Source: Isoetes taiwanensis
Lineage: Eukaryota > Streptophyta > Lycopodiopsida > Isoetales > Isoetaceae
Length of the DNA: 64,000 nucleotides
NCBI GenBank assembly: GCA_021234155.1
Contig: JAJEKV010000008.1
Location: 23,691,931-23,755,930, forward strand
Direction: 5' to 3'
A model generated the notes under the pieces. That model worked only from the letters and a program-made list of their open reading frames with translations, did no database searches and was not told where the DNA came from. Position numbers and translations under genes: made by a program. This document shows positions 52,101 to 63,880 of the stretch, in pieces. Position 1 is the first letter of the stretch. Each line of letters opens with the position of its first letter.

Positions 52101-54251
52101 GAACCCCCTGCCCAAAAGGCAGTTCCAGAAAACCTCAAGATGAAACCCTTAAGACATGACCTGTTGAAGCCAAATAGAAGCACACTCTGCAATAGGGGCT
52201 CTTCCTGAGCCTGGCATGCCTCCAAGAGCATCTAAGCAGCTGAAGGAAGACGGCTTAAGAAAAAAACATCTAAGAAGAACATCGTGCACTTGCTCTTCTG
52301 CAGCGAATCACTCGCAAAACACCTGCAAAGCTCCACTATTTGTCCGGATAAGGGGCAAAATTTTGGGTTACTTGATGCAGGTTTTTTTTTTTTTTTTTTT
52401 TTTGAGAGAGAGAGAGAGAACGGGGTGTTTTTTATATAGAATAAAAAGTACAATGTTTCAAACATATAAAGGATTACTATAGGAGAAGCCTCAACATCTT
52501 CATCCTTTATGCGCAGAAACTTATTCTCTGCTCTGTAAGCTAATATACATGAAGCGCATGGTGATCTCCCATATGGTGACCAGAAAAGACAAGAAGATAC
52601 TGGAAAAAATAGCTCCCGAAGCTTTCTTTTACACATTGAAAAACTAAAGCGGATACTCCAGAAACACTGAAGATAGAAGGAAGTACCATAATATGAGACC
52701 AAATTAGTTGCTGCATTGTTGGGATGAAGAAGATACTGGAAAAAATAGCTCCCGAAGCTTTCTTTTACACATTGAAAAACTCTCCCAAAAGTCTGGTTCA
52801 TGATATATAAGCTTCTTCCTGCTCACATGATATCCCTAGCTCGGCCCCTAAATTGATCTCATTTCTTGCACTTCGAATCCATTCAAATAATTCCCAAATT
52901 CCACCAAAACCTCATGATAAAAGACAAATTCTGATCAATTCTTGAAAATTCTGTACCTTTCTGCTAGGAAGAAAGAACGGCCCCTAAATTGATCTCATTT
53001 CTTGCACTTCGAATCCATTAATGAAGGTCTGGTGATCAAGTTAGAAGCTGCTTCTCTTACCAAGCCTGTACCTAATCTACTCCACCTTATAGGCGCCATT
53101 TTGCCTTTTCGGTGTGTCTCTGCAAGAAAGATTGGAAATGATCCTTCTCTTAAAAGCAAAGAACATTATGCTTTCATAAAGCAAGGATGCTTTCAGAAGC
53201 AAAGAGCAGAGTAAGCCACGTTAGTGGCATGAAGGCATGAAGGAGACATGGAAAGAACCACCATAAAGCTGCTTCCAAGGAGAAAATTTACAAGAAACCT
53301 GGAAAAAATCTTCAAGACTGCCGGATCCCATGCAGCAAAGAGCAGAGTAAGCCACGTTAGTGGCATGAAGGCATGAAGGAGACGGAATCGATGAGAGAGG
53401 GGCGGTTTCTCTCTCTCCCGTCCGCCCTAGCCGCTGCCGCCTGTGCCTGCACCAAGAACCATCGGCCGAGCACCCTTGATGCAGGTTTCTCCCGGAGCTT
53501 TGCAACGAAAATGGAAGGGAGAAGCCTAATGCCTAATACTGAAGCTTCAGCAACAACAAAGATGTACGTTGCAGCAGTTATATTTGTAGCCAATCTATGG
53601 AGAAATTTGCAGAAGACCTATAAATAAAGAATGTGACAACGGCAACACAAAGACCCACAACAAAGCTGCCCTTGAACTCTTCCACCTCAAATCCAGCCAT
53701 GATCAACACTTCCTCAACATAAGCAAAACAAAGACATGAAGGCGACCTCACAAGCTTCTTCCACAATCAACGATACCCAAGACACAGCCACAGCACCAAG
53801 ATATAAAGAGCGGCCTCACCTGTGACTCCCAGAGGACATAGCCACGACCTCCACCGCCGTATGCGAAAGACATGAAGGCGACCTCACAAGCTTCTTCCAC
53901 AATCAACGATACCCAAGACACAGCCACAGCACCAAAATAAGAACCCTCGACCTAGCCTGATCAACCATAGCAATCCCAAACCCCTATTACTGACGTTACT
54001 AAAATACCATTTCCACATACGAATACCCCCCTCAACCTAAGACAATCTTATGTTATGCCAACCCCAAACAACAATTGCAGAATTTAATAGAAAGGTTAGG
54101 CAAAATTATAGACACAGACAGTAAAAACCAATAAAATTGCAAAATGAGAGAGTAAAAAAAGATCAAGTCAGATTTCCATTGCAAGTCGCTTACATTGAGA
54201 TAGTTCAAAACTCAACTGCATTGAGGTAGTTCAAACTATTTCCTAGGTACT
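49152..54251. other. Intergenic DNA with SINE-like fragments (copy B)
   Basis: Counterpart of 15059-20054. A 136-bp tandem duplication starts at 49509; further slips are at 51879, 52729, 52979, 53335 and 53866. The poly-T/GA tract is at 52382-52418. No gene recognised. Confidence 0.5.
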
Positions 54252-55221
54252 TCATCTAGCTGCAATATTCTTCACAAACTTGGATAGATCAATGTTGCTT
54301 CCTCCGGGGACAATGATGCAGTTATTGAATGTTCCTCCTGAAAAGCTAGCAGAAGCAACTTCCACTAATAGATTGAAGGCCACCCTCAACCTCACATCTA
54401 CAATTTCTTCAAGGGAAACATTGTCAGAAGGGATCATCTAACTTAGACAGACCTCTCAAAACAATGGGATTCATAGCAATAGCTACAACTGCTAGACTGT
54501 CAGCAGCACCAGAATCTCCAACTGCTACATTAGGATCCAAATTCAAACTACCTGCACAAGAAGAATCACACATTCAAATATTACTAACTTTCTAAATCCT
54601 AACAACAACTGAATTCTAACTACTAGCCTACTAAAGATTCAAGATTCTTAGGCGCCTCCATTACAGTAAAACGATTATCGTAACATCTCAATTCACTTTT
54701 ATACACCTCATCAAACATCATGCACGTGCTATAATCATTGAACGACTTTCAAACTATTGACATTACAGCCTCACATTTCAAGTTCGATGTTTTATCATAT
54801 CTAGGCTTAAAAGCAGAACACAGGAATAGATTCTAGAAATTATTAACAGTACTAAATAAAAAAACTACACTTACTGCTTGTAAACCTCGGGAGTCCTATG
54901 CCCTGTCACACCCATGCAACTTCTACAGGAACATTGGCCCTTGCTAGCCTATTACAACCGATGTTTGCCAGGAAATTTAACTTCAATACCTATAGTTTGC
55001 AACATATATTTCATCCAATATCCTGTCACTTTTGCTCCCATCCTATGCTTTTGGTTGTACCAAACCTGCAAAAGATAGGTTAAAGTATTGAAAATTAAAT
55101 CTAAACAAACAAAAATAAAAGCAGCAAAATACTTACATGTGATTAATGAATTGATGCGTTGCAAGAATATAAAGCATTCTGCATTTTTATCTCCAAATTT
55201 TGGTAACCATTGGACATGCAT
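54252..55221 (-). CDS. Exon-like blocks of unrecognised gene (copy B)
   Basis: Three blocks on the minus strand have plausible splice sites. Block 1 begins at or above 55221 (HVQWLPKFGDKNAECFIFLQ) and ends at a GTAAGT donor at 55137. Block 2 (55065-54990) follows a TTGCAG acceptor and reads VWYNQKHRMGAKVTGYWMKY, with a GTATTG donor. The last block (54551-54252) follows a GTGCAG acceptor, reads SLNLDPNVAVGDSGAADSLA, changes frame near 54430, and ends SGGTFNNCIIVPGGSN...KNIAAR before TGA. I do not recognise the family. The LTR array begins about 650 bp upstream on this strand and may have cut the gene. Confidence 0.35.
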
Positions 55222-55876
55222 TTAATTGTCAACACAACATCTTCTTCGAAGCATCAAAGAGGTTGTCTGAAAGCGTCTTCTTGGTACTTCTTTATAGAGA
55301 GATCATAATTTTTGCTCAATCTTTCATTGTTATTCTAAACACCCCTTAACATCAACTACCACAACTATAAACTAGTAACCAACTCTCTCCCTCTATAGCA
55401 AACCTTGACAGCCGGTAATAAAATCTTCTTTGAAGACCTCTGTTACTAAAAATGGAATGATCCATATAAAATAAAAGTGCTAGTTCTTGTTGTAACTTAT
55501 CTCATCGGCTTTCTTGCGCTTGCCCCAGACGCCAGGATCTAATATGGATATCTTGTCTTTTTGGCATTAGCAAATATTGCACTTTTTTATATCACAAATG
55601 GTATCCCCTCGACACCAGAAAACCCTATTCTTACTTCCTGTGCTCTCTTGATAATAGCTCTAAACCTTTTGAAAGTATCTTGTAGCATGCAACAAGTAGC
55701 AACCAGTTAGTATTTAAATAAAGTATTAAATAAATTTGAATCTACACTCATGTTTCAGTAGGGTCTACACTGCCCATTCTATCTTATTAATCTTTGTGCC
55801 AGCAGAATTAACCTCCTCACTACCTCATCCTCCGCATCTAGAAAGGTACTTCTTTTTCAGAAATCTTATCACAAAC

Positions 55877-58800
55877 TGAAACGCTCCTAAGGCGTTTAAC
55901 ACTTGAAATCAAACAAGAGAGAATAATGGAACTCAAATAATAAATATCTTTCTTTATAAAAATTTAGTAACAAGGATTTGTAATTCATAAACTCGGGTTA
56001 CAACTCAAACTACGTAGGAATCTACGCATGACAACATCTCTACTATCACTCGCGCTCCCCTCGCTCGACAGTCACGCAGCTACCAAATTAATCTGTAAGA
56101 AATAAGAAAGAAGTGATGCGGATTAGTCCAAGGAAGGACTAAGTGGGTAAACCATTACCTTAACCTGAGGCGAATTGTTAGTCACACAGGCAATAGCCAC
56201 ACAAATGTTAGTGACACATAGAACATCTTCTTATAACTTATTGTGATTCAGGGATGATCAATCCCTCACCCGGGTTCACACGTATATCATTCCGGACACG
56301 ACTATACGTCCATATACCAATCACCTAGTATGCACGTTGCTCATCCGCTCCAACCCTCCGGCAACGACGAAGGGGCGGGTTCATTCAAACAGGTTCATTC
56401 TTTAATGTTACATTATATTTGCAAACACAAACATAAAGAATCAATAACAAAATAAAACATGTAAGCTTTTAGACAAACTACTATACAAAAGAAAAGATAA
56501 CTCCAAATAAACAGAAACTCCAAAGATCCGGCTCCGGCTACCCACCAAAGGATCTTCCACGTGTAGTCTTATCTGACCCATGTCCATCTTTTCTGTGATA
56601 TCTCTCTAATCATAAGGAGTTATGAGAGATGCCACCCCAATTCTGAAACTAGACTTCGAGGACTTTCCAGAATGCTTAAGATCGCCCCATTCTGATAAAT
56701 TATCGCTGAGTTATCATGTTTTAAAGTTTGCCCTTCTTTTATACTATCTATCTTTTCTAAAATTAGAAAAATATCCTCTCCTTTCCAATTATAGGAAATA
56801 TCTTCCTATTCTTACAATTATCTCCTCTAATCATAGATCTGCTATTCTAGTTCAGATATTACCTCTATTTTCCTCAGATATCTACCGTACCTTAATATAG
56901 ACACCCGTATTCAATTTGTTTCCCAACCGTTGCAATTCTTTTAAATATTTCTGACCTGAGGTTAAGAATAAAAATTATTTACTTATCCCTCAACCCCCTA
57001 GATGTGTTACATTTTCTCTCATACTAAAAATTTACCCATGTCCTCATGGGGATAATCTGTAAATTCCTTGCAAAGTCATTAATTTCTATAGATGAACCAA
57101 GATATCCAAGGTACAAGACATATCTAAAACTATGTTCCACTCCATACACCCTTCGGGGTTGACTACACTTACTACTACAACATTTAAGATTAATTTGGAT
57201 GACTACTAATGTTTGGGAACTTCACAGTTAGGTACTAGGTTTAGAATGTGAAAACTAAATTTTGAAATCTTCCTTTTCCCGTTGCTGGCCACGACTAGAT
57301 GTCTCGGCTGCATAACTTCCCCAAGGAGTTTCTTCCTTCTTGGTTTCCCATAATTTCAATATTGATGACTTCTAATTGTCTTTGGCCCAATAACCAACTA
57401 TGGTTAATAATCGGAAACCTAGGCTCTGATACCAAATGAAACGCTCCTAAGGCGTTTAACACTTGAAATCAAACAAGAGAGAATAATGGAACTCAAATAA
57501 TAAATATCTTTCTTTATAAAAATTTAGTAACAAGGATTTGTAATTCATAAACTCGGGTTACAACTCAAACTACGTAGGAATCTACGCATGACAACATCTC
57601 TACTATCACTCCCGCTCCCCTCGCTCGACAGTCACGCAGCTACCAAATTAATCTGTAAGAAATAAGAAAGAAGTGGTGGGGGTTAGTCCAAGGAAGGACT
57701 AATTGGGTAAACCATTACCTTAACCTGAGGCGAATCGTTAGTCACACAGACAATAGGCACACAAATATTAGTCACACATAGAACATCTTCTTATAACTTA
57801 TTGTGATTCAGGGATGATCAATCCCTCACCCGGGTTCACACGTATATCATTCCGGACACGACTATACGTCCATATACCAATCACCTAGTATGCACGTTGC
57901 TCATCCGCTCCAACCCTCCGGCAACGACGAAGGGGCGGGTTCATTCAAACAGGTTCATTCTTTAATGTTACATTATATTTGCAAACACAAACATAAAGAA
58001 TCAATAACAAAATAAAACATGTAAGCTTTTAGACAAACTACTATACAAAAGAAAAGATAACTCCAAACGAACAGAAACTCCAAAGATCCGGCTCCGGCTA
58101 CCCACCAAAGGATCTTCCACGTGTAGTCTTATCTGACCCCTGTCTATCTTTTCTGTGATATCTCTCTAATCGTAAGGAATTATGAGAGATGCCACCCCAA
58201 TTCTGAAACTAGACTTCGAGGACTTTCCAGAATGCTTAAGATCGCCCCATTCTGATAAATTATCGCTGAGTTATCATGTTTTAAAGTTTGCCCTTCTTTT
58301 ATACTATCTATCTTTTTTAAAATTAGAAAAATATCCTCTCCTTTCTTACAAATTCTGATCTAATTTATCTTCTCTAATCATAGATCGGCTATTCTAGTTC
58401 ATATATTACCTCTATTTTCCTCAGATATCTACTGTACCTTAATATAGACACCCGTATTCAATTTGTTTCCCAACCGTTGGAATTCTTTTAAATATTTCTG
58501 ACCTGAGGTTAAGAATAAAAATTATTTACTTATCCCTCAACCCCCTAGATGTGTTACATTTTCTCTCATACTAAAAATTTGCCCATGTCCTCATGGGGTT
58601 AATCTCTAAATTCCTTGCAAAGTCATTAATTTCTATAGATGAACCAAGATATCCAAGGTACAAGACATATCTAAAACTATGTTCCACTCCATACACCCTT
58701 CGGGGTTGACTACACTTACTACTACAACATTTAAGATTAATTTGGATGACTACTAATGTTTGGGAATTTCACAGTTAGGTACTAGGTTTAGAATGTGAAA

Positions 58801-61638
58801 ACTAAATTTTGAACTCTTCCTTTTCCCATTGCTGGCCACGACTAGATGTCTCGGCTGCATAACTTCGCCAAGGAGTTTCTTCCTTCTTGGTTTCCCATAA
58901 TTTCAATATTGATGACTTCTAATTGTCTTTGGCCCAATAACCAACTATGGTTAATAATCGGAAACCTAGGCTCTGATACCAAATGAAACGCTCCTAAGGT
59001 GTTTAACACTTGAAATCAAACAAGAGAGAATAATGGAACTCAAATAATAAATATCTTTCTTTATAAAAATTCAGTAACAAGGATTTGTAATTCATAAACT
59101 CAGGTTACAACTCAAACTACGTAGGAATCTACGCATGACAACATCTCTACTATCACTCCCGCTCCCCTCGCTCGACAGTCACGCAGCTACCAAATTAATC
59201 TGTAAGAAATAAGAAAGAAGTGGTGGGGGTTAGTCCAAGGAAGGACTAATTGGGTAAACCATTACCTTAACCTGAGGCGAATCGTTAGTCACACAGACAA
59301 TAGGCACACAAATATTAGTCACACATAGAACATCTTCTTATAACTTATTGTGATTCAGGGATGATCAATCCCTCACCCGGGTTCACCCGTATATCATTCC
59401 GGACACGACTATACGTCCATATACTAATCACCTGGTATGCACGTTGCTCATCCGCTCCAAACCTCCGTCGACGACGAAGGGGCGGGTTCATTCAAACAGG
59501 TTCATTCTTTAATATTATATTATATTTGCAAACACAAACACAAAGAATCAATAACAACATAAAATATGTAAGTTTTTCGACAAACTACTATACAAAAGAA
59601 AAGATAACTCCAAACGAACAGAAACTCCAAAGATCCGGCTCCGGCTACCCACCAAAGGATCTTCCACGTGTAGTCTTATCTGACCCCTGTCTATCTTTTC
59701 TGTGATATCTCTCTAATCGTAAGGAATTATGAGAGATGCCACCCCAATTCTGAAACTAGACTTCGAGGACTTTCCAGAATGCTTAAGATCGCCCCATTCT
59801 GATAAATTATCGCTGAGTTATCATGTTTTAAAGTTTGCCCTTCTTTTATACTATCTATCTTTTTTAAAATTAGAAAAATATCCTCTCCTTTCTTACAAAT
59901 TCTGATCTAATTTATCTTCTCTAATCATAGATCGGCTATTCTAGTTCATATATTACCTCTATTTTCCTCAGATATCTACTGTACCTTAATATAGACACCC
60001 GTATTCAATTTGTTTCCCAACCGTTGGAATTCTTTTAAATATTTCTGACCTGAGGTTAAGAATAAAAATTATTTACTTATCCCTCAACCCCCTAGATGTG
60101 TTACATTTTCTCTCATACTAAAAATTTGCCCATGTCCTCATGGGGATAATCTCTAAATTCCTTGCAAAGTCATTAATTTCTATAGATGAACCAAGATATC
60201 CAAGGTACAAGACATATCTAAAACTATGTTCCACTCCATACACCCTTCGGGGTTGACTACACTTACTACTACAACATTTAAGATTAATTTGGATGACTAC
60301 TAATGTTTGGGAATTTCACAGTTAGGTACTAGGTTTAGAATGTGAAAACTAAATTTTGAACTCTTCCTTTTCCCATTGCTGGCCACGACTAGATGTCTCG
60401 GCTGCATAACTTCGCCAAGGAGTTTCTTCCTTCTTGGTTTCCCATAATTTCAATATTGATGACTTCTAATTGTCTTTGGCCCAATAACCAACTATGGTTA
60501 ATAATCGGAAACCTAGGCTCTGATACCAAATGAAACGCTCCTAAGGTGTTTAACACTTGAAATCAAACAAGAGAGAATAATGGAACTCAAATAATAAATA
60601 TCTTTCTTTATAAAAATTCAGTAACAAGGATTTGTAATTCATAAACTCAGGTTACAACTCAAACTACGTAGGAATCTACGCATGACAACATCTCTACTAT
60701 CACTCGTGCTCCCCTCGCTCGATAGTCATGCAGCTACCAAATTAATCTGTAAGAAATAAGAAAGAAGTGGTGGGGTTTAGGACTAAGTGGGTAAACAATT
60801 ACCTTAACCTGAGGCAAATCGTTAGTCACACAGACAATAGGCACACAAATGTTAGTCACGCATAGAACATCTTCTTATAACTTATTGTGATTCAGGGATG
60901 ATCAATCCCTCACCCGGGTTCACCCGTATATCATTCCGGACACGACTATACGTCCATATACTAATCACCTGGTATGCACGTTGCTCATCCGCTCCAAACC
61001 TCCGTCAACGACGAAGGGGCGGGTTCATTCAAACAGGTTCATTCTTTAATATTATATTATATTTGCAAACACAAACACAAAGAATCAATAACAACATAAA
61101 ATATGTAAGTTTTTCGACAAACTACTATACAAAAGAAAAGATAACTCCAAACGAACAGAAACTCCAAAGATCCGGCTCCAGCTACCCACCAAAGGATCTT
61201 CCACGTGCAGTCTTATCTGACCCCTGTCCACCTTTTCTGCTATATCTCTCTAACCGTAAGGAGTTATGAGAGATGTCACTCCAATTTTGAAACTAGACTT
61301 CGAGGGCTTTCCAGAATGCTTAAGGTCGCCCCATTCTGATAAATTATCACTGAGTTATCATGTTTTAAAGTTTGCGCTTCTTTTATACTATCTATCTTTT
61401 CTAAAATTAGAAAAATATCCTCTCCTTTTCAATTATAGGAAATATCTTCCTATTCTTACAAATTCTTATCTAGTTTATCTCCTCTAATCATAGATATGCT
61501 ATTCTAGTTGAAAACTTACCTCTATTTTCCTCAGATATCTACAGTACCTTAGTATAGACACCCGTATTCAATTTGTTTCTCAACCAAGGTTAAGAATAAA
61601 ATTATTTACTTATCCCTCAACCCCCTAGGTGTGTTACA
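55877..61638 (-). mobile_element. Tandem LTR-retrotransposon array: four LTRs, three internal regions
   Basis: Order on the + strand: LTR1 55877-57011, internal 57012-57436, LTR2 57437-58558, internal 58559-58983, LTR3 58984-60105, internal 60106-60530, LTR4 60531-61638. LTRs are about 1.11-1.13 kb and internal regions 425 bp. On the minus strand each LTR runs TGTAACAC...GTTTCA, is preceded by an AGAGAAAA polypurine tract and followed, after TT, by TGGTATCAGAGCC, the primer-binding site for initiator tRNA-Met. The internal region is far too short for gag-pol; only a short frame starting MGNQEGRNSL follows the primer site. It is therefore a non-autonomous element whose copies share LTRs. Flanking 5-mers (CAAAC and CAACA) are not a clean target duplication. 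Confidence 0.88.
57422..57434 (-). promoter_or_regulatory. Primer-binding site (tRNA-iMet), first internal region
   Basis: TGGTATCAGAGCC on the minus strand is complementary to the 3' end of plant initiator tRNA-Met, the usual primer of plant LTR retrotransposons. Identical sites lie at 58969-58981 and 60516-60528. Confidence 0.9.
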
Positions 61639-62399
61639 CAACACTAACATTTCTAGAAATATTAACATAAATATTTTCCTTGTTAGAGTTAGTTTGAAAA
61701 ATCCCTGGCATATTCTTAACGTCAAGGTAAGTCGGTGTGTGTTTCGGCAGTTTCTTCATCCATTCTAATCCAGAATAGCAACTCACCCCCAAAATCCTAT
61801 AGAATCCAGTCTGCACCTCACTCTGACGTAGTGGAAACAGGAAGGGGTCAGGCATTCTTGCCATTCCCTGACCTACAAAATTTGGTCGTGCCTCAACGGC
61901 GCCCTCAGATTCTGCAGCTCAAGGGGCTAGCAAGAATGCCATCTCCCTTCCCGTTCCACATCACATCATGCAAGTATTCGTCAATCTTGGCATCTCCAAA
62001 CTCTTTCAAAAAAGGTTTAGGTGCTAGGTGGAACGCTTGTTTTCAAACCCCACTAAGGATCTGTTTAAGGTTAAGATTTACTTCAGTCCCAATCGCCACT
62101 ATTCACTTCCATCCATCATTATTCACTTTCGATCCATATTTCATCCTCTTTCTATCCGTCAAGGCAAGTGGGTCTTTGTTCCTTCTGTTTCTTGGATCAT
62201 TCTCATGAAGAATGAAAAGTAGCTGCAAAACAAAACCTGTAGAATCAGGTAACCTCTTAGCTTGACGTCTTGGAATAAGAAGGGGTCGGGCATTCTTGCC
62301 CGCCCCCTGACCTGAAGAATTATGTTCTTCAGGTGAAGGGGCTGGCAAGAATGCCCTCCCCCTTCCCGGTCCACATCACATCTCATCTCACCATTTCTA
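61639..62399. repeat. Two related hairpin-forming repeats
   Basis: Two related segments about 438 bp apart each hold a long inverted repeat. In the second, arms 62279-62319 and 62325-62365 (41 bp, 5 mismatches) flank a 5-base loop. In the first, arms of about 32 bp (61840-61871 and 61919-61951) flank a ~47-base loop. Both arms contain GGCATTCTTGCC/GGCAAGAATGCC. The sequence left of each hairpin is also related. They may be foldback or MITE-like elements; ends and target duplications are not clear. Confidence 0.6.
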
Positions 62400-63260
62400 T
62401 TCTGCTTCGATTTCTACACCGCTCTTTCCATAGATTCATGTGGCCTTCTTTCATTTCTCCTATCATCGTTTCTCTTCCCTTCCATACCCTGGTCCTTGCT
62501 AGATCACGAACTAGTGTTTTCGAATTGAGGGCTCCTTCTATTGCACCCCATGCAACCATTAAAACTCATCTTGAAGCTTCGAACTCTCAAGATCCTAGAA
62601 AATTTTATACAGTTTGGTAGCTTCTCCATGGCACTTCCCGGATGTTGCAGAATCAAGGCATTCCAGAGTAGGAATATTACCAAAGAAGAAGAACTGATGA
62701 TACCTTAACAATCTGGTCTTCAATACAGAGTGGAATGCTCTTTTGAGGGGGCAAGAAACCATATATCCACAGGGCCAACATCTTACTAAAGGTAAAAAGT
62801 TGAATTCTGGGTCTTTTCTAGAGAAATACAGATCCTTTTGCTATAATTGGCTGGGTAGAAAAGGAAGGCTTTAATCTTAGCAACAAGCAAATTGACAGAC
62901 TAATATTTAACATGCAGATAACATCCATCCATTGGCTGAAATTTCTCTATTTTATGATAGAATTCTGCTCGCATGAAGCTGTTGTTAATCTGCTGCAGAG
63001 GAGCCAAATAATATACTAGGGTTTCTAAATCAAATTCCAGAAATGGAATTATCATTTTGATCCAATCTCTCCCAATTCCCAATCCATCACTGTATTTCTT
63101 CAACCTATGATCTAAACCCAATATATTAGAATACATAATGTTTTCCTGCCCTCTTCAATCCAATCGGCCAAATCATCTCTGCCTCCTTCCGTCAAGACCA
63201 ACCTCCAATTATTTATATTTAGCTTGACCTCCTAAAATCCATCCCAAAGGAAGTGAATTA
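62400..63260. other. Region without recognisable gene
   Basis: AT-rich sequence with short frames only. I see no exon series, RNA gene or mobile-element hallmark. Confidence 0.4.
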
Positions 63261-63880
63261 TTGAGACTTGTTTGGATCCGAATGCAAGCATCCATTGGAG
63301 TGGATTCCCACCTCTATTGTGGTAATATGCAAAATTCTTCTATGGTGGAGTCAAATGTGCACCTCAACAACACGATACCAAAATTGAGAGGAATTCCTCA
63401 AGACCAGACGAAAAGTAGTCTTGAAATTCAAATGGAGAAAGGGTGCATTACTCAGAGAAAACAGGAAACAATTGGGAAACAGAAGACTAGAATCGAAATA
63501 ACAGTCTTTGAAGGAAAAATGATGGATGGAGAAAGAATGAAAAAGGCAAATTGGGACTCTTCACAAATATTACAGGTTTTTCAGGAAAAAAGACACAGTT
63601 AAAAAAAGAGAACCTGCCAAGGGAAAGAAAGATATAGTTTGGACAATAGAGCATCCTAAAAAAAGGCATCTTTTTCTCGGAAAATATGTTATAAAATTCA
63701 ATGCTGACATCCCACCATATCAGATATGTATACAGGAACCGACTGTCGTTAAGGCCATTCAGCAAATCGAATATCAGAGCTCACTCAATGGTGCAATATT
63801 AGTCATGGTCAATACAGAAGATCTCTCATATAGGGATATAATAGATAAAAGGAGTCGGATGAGGATGAAGAGATTATAGA
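63261..63880 (+). CDS. Unrecognised open reading frame, one frameshift
   Basis: A frame from 63261 to 63602 (start MRLVWIRMQ) is rich in K, E and Q. After a stop at a run of seven A residues (63601-63607), the next frame stays open for about 90 codons (IVWTIEHPKKRHLFLGKYV, then IQQIEYQSSLNGAILVMV) to a stop near 63879, with an acidic stretch (DEDEEIIEDP) in yet another frame just after it. This looks like a decayed or indel-broken protein-coding region, perhaps part of a retroelement polyprotein. I cannot name the family, and the window ends soon after. Confidence 0.3.

Larger units (their letters stand above)
34350..56924. repeat. Large duplication, copy B
   Basis: This is the second copy of the block at 1-22715, with the same gene order and strands. 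It carries more 136-bp slips (25 found) than copy A (9 found). Some stretches are in one copy only: about 150 bp near 38138-38290 is missing from copy A near 3915, and about 130 bp near 4098-4230 of copy A is missing here. At the right end the LTR that breaks off in copy A continues into a tandem LTR array. Confidence 0.9.

Noticed and set aside
59361-61269. Frames of 114 and 123 residues starting MINPSPGFTR in two LTRs
   Set aside because: They lie within LTR3 and LTR4, are lost in LTR1 and LTR2, and have no domain; chance frames in repeated DNA are more likely.
55877-61638. 5S rRNA-carrying Cassandra-type element
   Set aside because: I looked for the 5S A and C box motifs in the LTR on both strands and did not see them; the LTR is also longer than in that family.
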